A DNA stretch of 64,000 nt from Psychroflexus tropicus DSM 15496 (GTDB lineage Bacteria; Bacteroidota; Bacteroidia; Flavobacteriales; Flavobacteriaceae): positions 620,001-684,000 of the forward strand of contig NZ_KB905342.1 in assembly GCF_000378765.1 (NCBI RefSeq), written 5' to 3'. This document shows, piece by piece, positions 1 to 9,231 of this stretch. The translations under genes and the position numbers were made by a program. The number at the start of each line of letters is the position of its first letter. Within the stretch, counting starts at the first letter, position 1. The notes beneath the pieces were generated by a model, which saw only the letters and a list, made by a program, of their open reading frames with translations, did not search any database and was not told where the DNA came from.

Positions 1-1140
1 CTTGGATTCGTTATGCTCCTTAACTATATTGTATATGCTCTAGTAAAAAAGAAAATAATGCTGAACTGGGTGTTTATAAGTTTTTTACTTTATATGCTCA
101 GTATATTAATAAGCGCGTTATTTAATGGTACGAATACTGCTAAAACCCTTATTTATCTTAATTTTTCGATTTTACCCTTAAGCACATTTTATTTTTTTTA
201 TATAAACAGAAAGGAAGGTTATTTAAATCCTAGGTCGTATCTGCAATTTATATTGTTTATTGCTTGTATTCAGCTTCCAGTATTACTAATTCAAGGAAAC
301 TTCTATGATCAGCTTATGACCTTCAATAATAGTGGGCAAAATATAGCATCATTTGATTTTTTATATGGTACATTTTTAGTTAAGTCGGATCATTCTTTAG
401 GATGCTTTTTGTTGTTTATAATTGCTGGTTTATTGTTTGATTTTAATAATATATCAAATTATGTAAAGTATAGATTTTTTTATGCTTTGTACTTAAGTAT
501 TACAGTATTGTTAGCAGAATCAAATATATCTAAAGCATTATTAATCTCTACTTGGGCTATTTATATTATCTATTTAGTTTATTCTAGAATTCCGAAATCA
601 ATTTATAATCGGAAATTCTATATAATAGTTACGTCTCTAGCTTTTGTTTTCCTTGTTTATAACATTAGAAATATAGGCTTTATCACCTCAAAGCTTGGAG
701 GTACGATTGAGAATAATTATACGGTAGAAAAGGCAAAATATTTCTACGATGAAGCTAAAGCCAAAAGGCTACAAATAATAATAGTTGCCATAAATGAATT
801 GGAAACAAAATACATAGGAAGTGGGCCTTATTCTTACTTTGATATTCTAACAGGTAAATTTAAGAATACAATACATTTTTCTCAATTCATATGGTGCTAT
901 TTTGATCTGGGCCTATTTGGATTATTAACTTTGTTGTTTTACATATATCATTTGATCAGATCAACATTAAAGAAAAATCAATATTTATTCATATTCATTT
1001 TTCCAATAACCATCATTTATATGATGTATACGACTCCATTTTCCGAAATAGGGATTTTGATTAGTCTTTTTTTAATTTTTAGCATTAAGTACCCCAATGA
1101 ATTTAATAATAATACCATTCCACGACTGGAGAAAAAGTGA
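1..1140 (+). CDS. Polytopic membrane protein, probable polysaccharide polymerase/ligase (5' truncated)
   Basis: The reading frame is open from the first base of the window, so the true start probably lies outside; the first ATG inside is at base 13. The product is strongly hydrophobic, with roughly ten membrane segments. Between about residues 225 and 290 there is a longer hydrophilic loop, followed by a GSGPYSYFD segment and more membrane helices. This architecture is that of Wzy-type O-antigen/exopolysaccharide polymerases and ligases of the inner membrane, families with low sequence conservation, so the assignment rests on topology and neighbourhood. The gene is very AT rich and overlaps the next glycosyltransferase gene by 44 bases. 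Another membrane protein of unknown role in the same locus cannot be excluded. Confidence 0.55.
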   Translation, partial: LGFVMLLNYIVYALVKKKIMLNWVFISFLLYMLSILISALFNGTNTAKTLIYLNFSILPLSTFYFFYINRKEGYLNPRSYLQFILFIACIQLPVLLIQGNFYDQLMTFNNSGQNIASFDFLYGTFLVKSDHSLGCFLLFIIAGLLFDFNNISNYVKYRFFYALYLSITVLLAESNISKALLISTWAIYIIYLVYSRIPKSIYNRKFYIIVTSLAFVFLVYNIRNIGFITSKLGGTIENNYTVEKAKYFYDEAKAKRLQIIIVAINELETKYIGSGPYSYFDILTGKFKNTIHFSQFIWCYFDLGLFGLLTLLFYIYHLIRSTLKKNQYLFIFIFPITIIYMMYTTPFSEIGILISLFLIFSIKYPNEFNNNTIPRLEKK

Positions 1141-2263
1141 AAATGAAGGTTTTAGAACAAGAGATGTTCACTTCATAAAAGCTTTTGCAAAAAATGATAG
1201 GGTTGAAAAAATCTTAATTATAAACAGGCCGTTCACCAAATTAGAGTTGCTATTAAATCAATATAAACAAAGGTTGCCGGGTGAATTGATATTTAAGCGA
1301 AGAGGTTTTGCATTAACAAAGGTTTCAGACAAAATTTATGTTTTAGATTATTTGTCTTTAGATGTTATAAATCAGATACTTTTAAGGCATAAGTGGTTTA
1401 TAAGACGTTACGGTGATAAAAAATTATTGCAATTTATTTATCAAGTATTAGATATGCTTGATATATCAAACACTTCACTTATATGCCAAAATGTTTTCTC
1501 TAATAAACTGGCAATCAAATTAAAATCTAAATTCAAACTGTTTGATGCATGGGATAACTTCACTAAGTTCCCTAATTATTCACATTTAAATTCGGAAATT
1601 AGTAATGGTTATAATTCATTAAGTGAACATATTAAAACGTGGATAACTAACTCTAAAGAAAACCAAGACTTTTTCAAGGATAATTTTGGTGCAAAAAAAA
1701 TTAGTCTAATCAAAAACGGAGTTAGCCAATCATTTGCTAAGAATTGTTTAGAAGTGCCTCAAGACATGAGGAGTATACCCCACCCAATTGCTGGATTTGG
1801 AGGAAAAATGTCATACCTAATCGATACGGATATTATAAATTACATTGTAAAAGATAATCCAGATATAAGCTTCGTTTTTGTAGGTCAAATATTAGATAAG
1901 GAAAAGTTTAAGGAAATTAACAATTCAGCTAATCTATACTTTTTGGGTGATAAAAAATATGATATTTACCCCTGCTATGTAAATAATTTTGATGTTGGTA
2001 TAATTCCCTATGAGATTAATGATAAACAGCATGGTGGTGATTCTATTAAAGCATATGAATACCTTCAAGCAGGATTAAAGGTCATAGGCACTCATGGTAA
2101 TGGATTATTAGATTTATCTGACTACCTATACTTAGCTAAAGATAAGTTTCAATTCTCTGAATTCCTTAAAAAAGATCTAGATTCCAAAAAAAAATTTGAT
2201 TCCGATAAGTTTAGTTGGGAGTCTAAGTCTGAAAAAATTATATCGCTACTTGAGCATGAATAA
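1097..2263 (+). CDS. GT-B glycosyltransferase
   Basis: A 388-residue soluble protein with the layout of GT-B glycosyltransferases (GT4-like). A first Rossmann-like half opens with a beta strand (LIIIPFHDW), and the C-terminal half contains the donor-binding region: a VGIIPYE segment near residue 300 and a KAYEYLQAGLKVIGT segment near 315-330. These resemble the usual 'P..E..A.G.PV' signature. It would add a sugar to the lipid-linked repeat unit on the cytoplasmic face. It overlaps the upstream membrane gene by 44 bases and the downstream O-antigen ligase gene by 8 bases, so the genes are almost certainly co-transcribed. Donor and acceptor cannot be told from the sequence. Confidence 0.75.
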   Translation: MNLIIIPFHDWRKSENEGFRTRDVHFIKAFAKNDRVEKILIINRPFTKLELLLNQYKQRLPGELIFKRRGFALTKVSDKIYVLDYLSLDVINQILLRHKWFIRRYGDKKLLQFIYQVLDMLDISNTSLICQNVFSNKLAIKLKSKFKLFDAWDNFTKFPNYSHLNSEISNGYNSLSEHIKTWITNSKENQDFFKDNFGAKKISLIKNGVSQSFAKNCLEVPQDMRSIPHPIAGFGGKMSYLIDTDIINYIVKDNPDISFVFVGQILDKEKFKEINNSANLYFLGDKKYDIYPCYVNNFDVGIIPYEINDKQHGGDSIKAYEYLQAGLKVIGTHGNGLLDLSDYLYLAKDKFQFSEFLKKDLDSKKKFDSDKFSWESKSEKIISLLEHE

Positions 2264-3524
2264 AGTACTCTTACATCCGAACCTTCACTTGATTTTATTG
2301 ACTGGGATTTCAATAAGTATACCACTGCCTAGATTGGTAGGAAATATATTTATTATAGTTTCATTCGCAATTTCATTATATGTTTTTAAAAAAAACAAAA
2401 AAGGTTTAAAGGATTTACTAGATGCTTCTTTCATTTTTCCTGCAGTGTTTTATACTTATATTTTGCTAAATGGTTTATACGGATATAATTCAAATGAATT
2501 TTTAAGACAGATTGATAAGAATTTTCTGGCTTTGATTATTCCTTTTTCCCTTTTGACACTTTTAAAACCTTTCTTTTTTGACAAAATTAAAAAGACCTAC
2601 TCTTATGCTTTAGTATTAATTACTTTAAGTCTTATTTTAATTAATATTATTAATTTATTAAGCGGAGGTCCAAGTTCAATGTATTATTTTCATGATTTCA
2701 CCGAGTTTGTAGGTATAAACGCTGTCTATTTTTCACTTTTTCTCTCCTTAGGAATTTTGATTTGCTTAAATCAGGTTTATAAAAGAATTGATATTAAAAT
2801 CAACCTTATTTTTTTATTAACCTTTGCGTTGGGTCTTTTGTTTTGTGCGTCTAAAGCTATTATTGCTGCAACAATAATAGTTTCACTTATTCATGAAATT
2901 TTTTCGAAAAAGTCAAAGAAGACTTTATTATTTATTATATCAATAGGTACAATATTCACTTTTATAATTTATTCAAATCCATACCTTAAAGAAAGATTCG
3001 TTGAAGGGGTTAAATACGATTTGATTTTTGAAACCAGTGATGAATTAGCAAACGCTAAAGAATTTAGTAATTCTGAAATCGATAATATATCTGATTTAGA
3101 ACTAAGAGCTATTTTTTTAAAAATTAGTATTTATCATTTAGTAAATGATGGTAATCTACTCTTTGGTTATGGGGTAAGTGATTATCAAGATTACTTAGAT
3201 TACTACTACATGGTTTATGGCCTTGCTCCATTTCACTATGAAGGGTATAGTCCACATAATCAATATGCATATTCATTGGTTAGTTCGGGAATAATTGGAT
3301 TATTGATCCTGGTTTTATATTTAGTTTATAGTTTTTTTCAAAATTTCAAATATAATAATCTTTTGGGTCTGTGTTTTTTAATACTAATATGTATAGCGAT
3401 GCTATTCGAAACATACTTATTGAGAACCAAGGGAATTATTTTTTTCTTTTTCTTTAATACTTATTTCTTATTAGACAATAAACAACATGAAAATAGCAAT
3501 TTTAGGAACAAGGGGTATACCTAA
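2256..3524 (+). CDS. O-antigen ligase/polymerase family membrane protein (Wzy_C type)
   Basis: A 422-residue inner-membrane protein with about eleven hydrophobic segments. The large loop in the C-terminal half contains the GYGVSDY segment and then YSPHNQYAYSLVSSGIIG. This matches the conserved 'G.G ... HN.y ... G..G' pattern of the O-antigen ligase family (PF04932), in which the histidine is functionally important. It would polymerise repeat units or ligate the glycan to its acceptor on the periplasmic face. The frame extends upstream to a TTG at 2196, but the ATG at 2256 is preferred: it overlaps the preceding stop in an ATGAATAA arrangement typical of coupling. The next gene starts 38 bases before its stop. 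Confidence 0.75.
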   Translation: MNKVLLHPNLHLILLTGISISIPLPRLVGNIFIIVSFAISLYVFKKNKKGLKDLLDASFIFPAVFYTYILLNGLYGYNSNEFLRQIDKNFLALIIPFSLLTLLKPFFFDKIKKTYSYALVLITLSLILINIINLLSGGPSSMYYFHDFTEFVGINAVYFSLFLSLGILICLNQVYKRIDIKINLIFLLTFALGLLFCASKAIIAATIIVSLIHEIFSKKSKKTLLFIISIGTIFTFIIYSNPYLKERFVEGVKYDLIFETSDELANAKEFSNSEIDNISDLELRAIFLKISIYHLVNDGNLLFGYGVSDYQDYLDYYYMVYGLAPFHYEGYSPHNQYAYSLVSSGIIGLLILVLYLVYSFFQNFKYNNLLGLCFLILICIAMLFETYLLRTKGIIFFFFFNTYFLLDNKQHENSNFRNKGYT

Positions 3525-4587
3525 CTACCATGGAGGATTTGAGCAGTTTGCTGAGAATTTTTCTATTTATCTTGTAGAAAAAGGCCACCAGACATATGTA
3601 TATAACTCAAGCCTTCATCCTTTTAAAGGTGATAAATACAGGGGTGTAAGCATTATACATTGTAAAGATTATGAGGATAAACTAAATACGGCAGGACAGT
3701 TTATATATGACTTAAACTGTATAAAAGATGCACGTAATCGAGATTTTGACATCATACTCCAACTAGGGTATACAAGTAGTTCAATTTGGTATAGACTTCT
3801 TCCAAAAAAAACCATAATTATTACAAATATGGATGGCCTAGAATGGAAGAGGTCTAAATATTCTAAGCCAGTTAGAACATTTTTAAAATATGCAGAATAC
3901 TTAGCGGTAAAAAGCAGTGATTATTTAATATCTGATTCACCAGGGATACAAGCATATATAAGAACTAAGTATGATGTAGATTCTAAATTTATAGCATATG
4001 GATCTAATCCTATAAACAATGTTGATGAATCGATATTAAATAACTATAGTTTAATTAAATATGAATATAACATGCTTATTGCTAGATTAGAACCAGAGAA
4101 TAATATTGAAGTTATTCTAGATGGAGTTGAAAAGAGCAATTCTATAAAGCCATTTGTTGTTATTGGTAAGTATGATACAAATAGTTTTGGCAATTATATC
4201 TTTAACAAGTTCCGAAATTCAAAAAAAATTATTTTTCTTGGGGGTATATATAATCAAAACCACTTGAATGTAATGAGGTGGTTTTCAAACCTCTATTTCC
4301 ATGGACATACTGTAGGAGGTACAAATCCATCATTACTAGAAGCCATGGCCTCAAATTGCCTTATTGTAGCTCACAATAATAGTTTCAATAAGTTTATTTT
4401 GGGATCTGATGGGTTTTATTTTGAGAATAAAAATGAAGTAGCTTTATGTATTGAGTCTTTAAATAAAAAGAATCATGTAGAGAAAATTAAAAATAATAAA
4501 AATAAAATAACTAATAATTTTAGTTGGAACTATATAAATCAATCTTATTTAGATTTTTTTAAACAATGTACGGTTCAAAGAACATAA
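3487..4587 (+). CDS. DUF1972 family glycosyltransferase
   Basis: A 366-residue glycosyltransferase. The N-terminus (KIAILGTRGIPNYHGGFEQF) is the hallmark of DUF1972 proteins, a GT4-like group that includes rhamnosyl- and galactosyl-transferases of capsule and exopolysaccharide loci. The C-terminal half carries a GT-B donor-site motif, GGTNPSLLEAMASNC, around residues 277-292, with the expected acidic residue. The start is an ATG inside the end of the O-antigen ligase gene (38-base overlap). It is the last gene of the very AT-rich block; about 100 bases of AT-rich spacer follow before ugd. The sugar transferred is not deducible. Confidence 0.85.
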   Translation: MKIAILGTRGIPNYHGGFEQFAENFSIYLVEKGHQTYVYNSSLHPFKGDKYRGVSIIHCKDYEDKLNTAGQFIYDLNCIKDARNRDFDIILQLGYTSSSIWYRLLPKKTIIITNMDGLEWKRSKYSKPVRTFLKYAEYLAVKSSDYLISDSPGIQAYIRTKYDVDSKFIAYGSNPINNVDESILNNYSLIKYEYNMLIARLEPENNIEVILDGVEKSNSIKPFVVIGKYDTNSFGNYIFNKFRNSKKIIFLGGIYNQNHLNVMRWFSNLYFHGHTVGGTNPSLLEAMASNCLIVAHNNSFNKFILGSDGFYFENKNEVALCIESLNKKNHVEKIKNNKNKITNNFSWNYINQSYLDFFKQCTVQRT

Positions 4588-4657
4588 TTAAGTTACAACC
4601 AATTCTAATGAGTTATATATTTAAATTATTTTTTCTCGCTAGTTGTGTATCTTTTGA

Positions 4658-4665
4658 TATTTTTG
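4658..4665 (+). promoter_or_regulatory. Putative -7 promoter element upstream of ugd
   Basis: TATTTTTG fits the Bacteroidota -7 consensus TAnnTTTG and lies 22 bases before the ugd start. No convincing TTTG -33 element stands at the usual distance. It would start a transcript for ugd-uxs and the following sugar-transferase genes separately from the AT-rich block upstream. Confidence 0.4.
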
Positions 4666-4687
4666 GAAACATTTTTAATTCAACCTT

Positions 4688-5995
4688 ATGAAAATAGCTG
4701 TCATCGGGACTGGCTATGTAGGCCTGGTTACAGGAACCTGTTTAGCAGAAAACGGAAATGAAGTCCTTTGTGTCGACATCGATAAAAATAAAGTCGAACA
4801 AATGAAAGCGGGGGTAGTTCCAATATACGAGCCTCATTTAGATGTCCTCTTCGAAAGAAACATAGAAGCCGGTCGCTTAAATTTTACAACCAGCCTAAAG
4901 GAGGGATTGGACTTTGGTGAGGTTATTTTCCTCGCCTTGCCAACTCCTGAAGATGAAGACGGCTCTGCCGATTTAAAATATGTGTTAGGCGTGGCCAAAG
5001 AGATAGGAGAATATATTACCTCGTATAAGGTTATCGTAGACAAAAGCACAGTCCCTGTGGGTACGGCTGATCTTGTTCATGCGACAATAGCCAAAACCTG
5101 CAAAACAGACTTTGATGTGGTTTCTAACCCTGAATTTCTAAGAGAAGGCTTTGCTGTAGACGATTTTATGAAGCCTGAACGAATTGTTATTGGGTCCAGT
5201 AGCGAGAGAGCTACTGAAGTCATGCAGCGCTTGTATCAGCCATTTGTAAGGTCAGGTAACCCAGTAATCACTATGGATGAAAAGTCAGCTGAACTGACCA
5301 AATATGCATCCAACTCCTTTCTGGCAACCAAGATCACCTTTATGAACGAGATAGCTAACTACTGTCAGAAAGTAGGGGCAGATGTCGATAAAGTGAGAAT
5401 TGGAATGGGAACCGACTCCAGAATCGGAAAACGCTTTCTGTTTCCAGGCATTGGGTACGGAGGTTCTTGTTTCCCTAAAGATGTAAAAGCACTTCATAAA
5501 TCAGGTCAAGACATCGATTACAGCTTCAAAATCCTAGAGGCAGTGGTGGATGTGAATGAAAAACAAAAAACTATACTTTTTCCAGAACTTTCTAGCTATT
5601 TCGATGCTGATTTAAAAGGAAAAACCATTGCAGTTTGGGGCTTAGCCTTCAAGCCCGAAACCGATGATATTCGTGAAGCTCCAGCTTTATATATGATCGA
5701 TAAATTGTTGGAAGTGGGAGCTAAGATAAAAGCCTTTGATCCCGAAGCAATGGAAAATGTAGAGCAGAAATATGGAGGTAAAATCAGTTTTGGAGAAGAC
5801 ATGTATGAGGTGACTCAGGATGCTGATGCTCTTCTTATTTGTACCGAATGGAGTATTTTCAGAACTCCAGACTATAAACGCTTAAAATCAAATTTAAAAC
5901 AACCTGTTATTTTTGATGGTAGAAATTTATATCCGACGGTTGAGTTGGCTAAAGAAGGTATTCATTATATTTCAATAGGAAGACAGAAGGTATAA
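4688..5995 (+). CDS. ugd: UDP-glucose 6-dehydrogenase
   Basis: Oxidises UDP-glucose to UDP-glucuronate with two NAD+ in the cytoplasm, supplying an acidic sugar donor for surface polysaccharide. The 435-residue length is normal for the family. The NAD-binding Rossmann motif GTGYVGLVTG is at residues 7-16. The active-site cysteine is C261 in GYGGSCFPKD, and the C-terminal UDP-binding domain includes AVWGLAFKPETDDIREAP. It is separated by only three bases from the UDP-glucuronate decarboxylase gene, so the two make a UDP-Glc to UDP-GlcA to UDP-Xyl pathway. Codon and base usage is visibly less AT rich than in the four genes before it. Confidence 0.95.
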   Translation: MKIAVIGTGYVGLVTGTCLAENGNEVLCVDIDKNKVEQMKAGVVPIYEPHLDVLFERNIEAGRLNFTTSLKEGLDFGEVIFLALPTPEDEDGSADLKYVLGVAKEIGEYITSYKVIVDKSTVPVGTADLVHATIAKTCKTDFDVVSNPEFLREGFAVDDFMKPERIVIGSSSERATEVMQRLYQPFVRSGNPVITMDEKSAELTKYASNSFLATKITFMNEIANYCQKVGADVDKVRIGMGTDSRIGKRFLFPGIGYGGSCFPKDVKALHKSGQDIDYSFKILEAVVDVNEKQKTILFPELSSYFDADLKGKTIAVWGLAFKPETDDIREAPALYMIDKLLEVGAKIKAFDPEAMENVEQKYGGKISFGEDMYEVTQDADALLICTEWSIFRTPDYKRLKSNLKQPVIFDGRNLYPTVELAKEGIHYISIGRQKV

Positions 5996-5998
5996 GGC

Positions 5999-6985
5999 AT
6001 GAAAAATGTATTGATCACAGGAGCTGCAGGATTTTTAGGATCTCACTTGTGCGATAAATTTATAGAGGAAGGGTTCAAAGTAATAGGGATGGACAACCTG
6101 ATTACGGGTGATCTTAAAAATATTGAACACCTGATGAAATTAGAGAATTTTGAATTCTATCACCATGATGTGAGTAAATTTGTTCATGTTCCAGATGATT
6201 TAGACTACATTTTACATTTTGCTTCTCCAGCAAGCCCAATTGATTATCTTAAAATTCCTATCCAGACCCTTAAAGTAGGTTCTCTAGGGACACACAATCT
6301 TTTAGGCTTAGCTAAAGCCAAAGGAGCTAGGTTATTGATAGCGTCTACTAGTGAAGTCTACGGAGATCCTTTGGTGCATCCTCAAACCGAAGATTATTAT
6401 GGCAATGTCAATACGATTGGCCCTAGAGGGGTTTATGACGAAGCTAAACGCTTTCAGGAGTCCATCACTATGGCTTATCATCGCTTTCATGGTTTAGAGA
6501 CTAGAATTGTAAGGATTTTTAATACCTATGGGCCAAGAATGCGATTAAATGATGGTCGTGTTATTCCTGCCTTTATAGGACAGGCGTTGAGGGGAGAAGA
6601 TCTTACCGTTTTTGGAGATGGTTCTCAAACTCGCTCTTTTTGTTATGTGGATGATCAAGTCGAAGGAATTTACAGACTGCTGATGAGTGATTACGCAGAA
6701 CCAATTAATATTGGCAATCCTTATGAAATTTCGATCTTGGACTTTGCCAAGGAGATTATAAAGCTCACAGGTACAGACCAAAAATTAATTTTTAAACCTC
6801 TTCCTAAGGATGATCCTATGCAGCGCCAGCCCGATATTTCTAAGGCCAAATCTATTTTAAGCTGGGAGCCTAAAGTAGAAAGAGAAGAAGGAATGAAATT
6901 GACTTATCAGTATTTTAAATCACTTAGTAAAGAAGAGCTTAGGAGAAGTGAGCATAAAGACTTTACAGACCGAAATAAGCGTTAA
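5999..6985 (+). CDS. uxs: UDP-glucuronate decarboxylase (UDP-xylose synthase)
   Basis: An extended short-chain dehydrogenase/reductase of 328 residues. The NAD-binding motif [10 protein letters not shown] is at residues 8-17, and the catalytic pair YxxxK is Y146/K150 within GVYDEAKR. The segment [18 protein letters not shown] is typical of UDP-glucuronate decarboxylases rather than epimerases. The enzyme converts UDP-glucuronate to UDP-xylose through a bound NAD+ cycle. It sits between ugd, which makes its substrate, and the sugar-phosphate transferase, with gaps of three bases on each side, indicating one operon. A dTDP-glucose dehydratase is less likely because of the motif set and the neighbour. 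Confidence 0.9.
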   Translation: MKNVLITGAAGFLGSHLCDKFIEEGFKVIGMDNLITGDLKNIEHLMKLENFEFYHHDVSKFVHVPDDLDYILHFASPASPIDYLKIPIQTLKVGSLGTHNLLGLAKAKGARLLIASTSEVYGDPLVHPQTEDYYGNVNTIGPRGVYDEAKRFQESITMAYHRFHGLETRIVRIFNTYGPRMRLNDGRVIPAFIGQALRGEDLTVFGDGSQTRSFCYVDDQVEGIYRLLMSDYAEPINIGNPYEISILDFAKEIIKLTGTDQKLIFKPLPKDDPMQRQPDISKAKSILSWEPKVEREEGMKLTYQYFKSLSKEELRRSEHKDFTDRNKR

Positions 6986-6988
6986 TAC

Positions 6989-8338
6989 ATGCCAAAAACA
7001 GGTCGTTATTCTGGTTTAATCCGCCCCATATCCTACTTTGTAGATATTAGCATTTTACTTTCATTAGCCTTGCAGTTCAAATTTGATTTACAATTGAATC
7101 TGGCCTTTTATCTGTATGTTGTCATTACTTGGATTTTACTTTCTCTGAAATCAAATTTTTATGAAGTCTACAGGTATACAAAGGTGACCAGAATCGTATC
7201 CCTTACCATTCAGCAATTTGTTATATTTACCCTGATTGTATTTGCTTTTTTCGGTTATTTTTATGAGTATGGAAGAGATTCTTCAAGGATTTTTCTTTAT
7301 TTAGGAAAAGCTTTTGGCCTGATTTTTTTGATCAAAATCTCTTTCTATTACTTTCTAAAGAAATATAGAAAAGATCTAGGTGGTAACTATAGAGTAACTG
7401 TTATTCTTGGAAAAACAAAACGTAGTCTCCAGCTCAACACGTTTTTTAAACATAATCCTGAATATGGGTATAAATGTCTAAAAGTTTTTGACCTCAATAA
7501 ATCTGAAAATGATTTAGATACAATATTTGAATTTATTCTCAAAAATCAAGTAGATGAGATATACTGTTCTATGGAAGAGTTGTCCAATAAAAAACTAAAT
7601 TCCATCATAACTTATGCAGACAATAATTTAAAAGTATTAAAATTTTTGCCAGATAATAAAGACGTCTATTCTCGTCAATTGAATTATGAGTATTATGGAT
7701 TCCTTCCTATTCTTTCCTTAAGAAAAATTCCACTTGATGATGCCTTAAATAAGTTTTTGAAACGTACATTCGACATCATAATTAGTCTAATTGTATTAAT
7801 CTTTATACTTTCTTGGTTAACACCTTTAATTGCAATACTGATAAAAATTGAAAGTAAAGGTGCTGTTTTTTTTAAACAAAAACGAAATGGATTAGATTAT
7901 AAAGAGTTTTATTGTTACAAATTTCGATCTATGAAACCCAATCCTGAAGCAGATCTTCATCAAGTCCGTAAAAATGACAAAAGAATAACTAAAATTGGGA
8001 AGTTTCTAAGAAAAACAAGCATAGATGAATTACCTCAATTCTATAATGTACTACTTGGTGATATGAGCGTGGCCGGTCCAAGACCTCATATGGTAAGCCA
8101 TACTCATATGTATGCAGAAAACGTCGATAAATTTATGGTACGTCATTTCGTGAAACCAGGGATCACAGGATTAGCACAGGTAAGTGGATACAGAGGTGAA
8201 GTGGAGACAGATCAGGATATCATCAACAGGGTGAAATACGATATTTTCTATTTAGAAAACTGGTCCTTGCTTATGGATATCAAAATAGTTTTTCTAACCA
8301 TCAGAAATGCTATTCAAGGTGAGAAAAAAGCTTATTGA
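6989..8338 (+). CDS. Polyprenyl-phosphate glycosylphosphotransferase (WcaJ/WbaP-like)
   Basis: Transfers a sugar-1-phosphate from a nucleotide sugar to undecaprenyl phosphate, the first membrane step of repeat-unit assembly. The N-terminal part has four membrane segments and a soluble CoA-binding-like domain. The C-terminal catalytic domain begins near residue 258 with KRTFDIIISLIVL, then FFKQKRNGLDYKEFYCYKFRSM, RKTSIDELPQFYNVLLGDMS and VAGPRPH, the standard bacterial sugar transferase motifs. The 449-residue length is normal for the two-domain form. Its stop codon overlaps the start of the next glycosyltransferase by one base. The exact sugar (glucose, galactose or xylose phosphate) is not visible. 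Confidence 0.92.
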   Translation: MPKTGRYSGLIRPISYFVDISILLSLALQFKFDLQLNLAFYLYVVITWILLSLKSNFYEVYRYTKVTRIVSLTIQQFVIFTLIVFAFFGYFYEYGRDSSRIFLYLGKAFGLIFLIKISFYYFLKKYRKDLGGNYRVTVILGKTKRSLQLNTFFKHNPEYGYKCLKVFDLNKSENDLDTIFEFILKNQVDEIYCSMEELSNKKLNSIITYADNNLKVLKFLPDNKDVYSRQLNYEYYGFLPILSLRKIPLDDALNKFLKRTFDIIISLIVLIFILSWLTPLIAILIKIESKGAVFFKQKRNGLDYKEFYCYKFRSMKPNPEADLHQVRKNDKRITKIGKFLRKTSIDELPQFYNVLLGDMSVAGPRPHMVSHTHMYAENVDKFMVRHFVKPGITGLAQVSGYRGEVETDQDIINRVKYDIFYLENWSLLMDIKIVFLTIRNAIQGEKKAY

Positions 8339-9090
8339 TGTCAGATCTAGTTTCCATAATCACCCCGGTTTATAATTCCGAAGCTTACATCTTAGAGACT
8401 ATAAAATCAGTTCAAGATCAATTATATACTAACTGGGAACACATTTTGGTTGATGATAAATCCTCAGACAATTCACCGGCTATTATTAAAGAAGTAGCAA
8501 AAGAAGACCAAAGAATAAAATTCACCCAACTTGAAGAAAATAGCGGTCCAGCCATCGCAAGAAATAAAGCGATAGAACTTGCTAAAGGCCGTTATTTAGC
8601 ATTTTTGGATGCAGATGACATCTGGTTTGATTTTCACCTTAAAGATTCTCTTCTGTTCATGGAAAAAGGCAAGCATCAATTTGTCTTTGCTTCCTATAAA
8701 AGGTCGAATGCTCAACTTAAATTTGTACATTCAGATTTTATCGTGCCAGAAAAAGTTACTTATCAAGACATTCTTAAATCCAATTCTATCAGTTGCCTTA
8801 CTGCTGTAGTAGACATCTCTCAGTTAGGTAAAAAATACATGCCGCTTATCCGAAAACGTCAGGATATGGGTCTATGGCTCAACTACCTCAAAGATCTCGA
8901 TTACGCTAACGGAATTCAAAAACCTCATGCTATATATAGAATGCGAGAGGATTCACTGTCCAGAAATAAAATTGACTTAATTAGGTATCAGTGGAAATTT
9001 TACAGAACTATAGAAAAGCTTTCCATTGCCCACTCTTTTTATTATCTATTGTGGTGGACTTACTTGGGTTACAAGAAATATAGGAAGTAA
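8338..9090 (+). CDS. GT2 family glycosyltransferase
   Basis: A 250-residue GT-A fold enzyme. The N-terminus SIITPVYNSEAYI and the DDKSSDNS segment near residue 40 form the nucleotide-binding part. DADDIW near residue 97 supplies the DxD-like metal and sugar-phosphate site. The ATG at 8338 is preferred; it overlaps the preceding TGA by one base (TGATG), giving translational coupling. An in-frame TTG three bases earlier is a weaker alternative. As the last gene of the locus it probably adds the second sugar to the lipid-linked primer. No membrane anchor is evident. Confidence 0.88.
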   Translation: MSDLVSIITPVYNSEAYILETIKSVQDQLYTNWEHILVDDKSSDNSPAIIKEVAKEDQRIKFTQLEENSGPAIARNKAIELAKGRYLAFLDADDIWFDFHLKDSLLFMEKGKHQFVFASYKRSNAQLKFVHSDFIVPEKVTYQDILKSNSISCLTAVVDISQLGKKYMPLIRKRQDMGLWLNYLKDLDYANGIQKPHAIYRMREDSLSRNKIDLIRYQWKFYRTIEKLSIAHSFYYLLWWTYLGYKKYRK

Positions 9091-9204
9091 TCATCATTCA
9101 ATTTATAAGCTCAAATTTTCAAAACACTGGTTTTTTCAATTAATATATCCAGTGCTTTAGCATTAATTTATAAACCAAAGCAGTTCAACTCGTTTTGTAA
9201 TCCT

Positions 9205-9212
9205 TAATTTTG
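9205..9212 (+). promoter_or_regulatory. Putative -7 promoter element upstream of pncB
   Basis: TAATTTTG matches TAnnTTTG and lies 19 bases before the ATG of pncB. The 141-base spacer before it also contains a weak inverted repeat (CACTGG around 9125 and CCAGTG around 9150) that might end the polysaccharide transcript, but it lacks a clear T tract. Confidence 0.45.
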
Positions 9213-9231
9213 AAGAAACACAATAGCTAAG

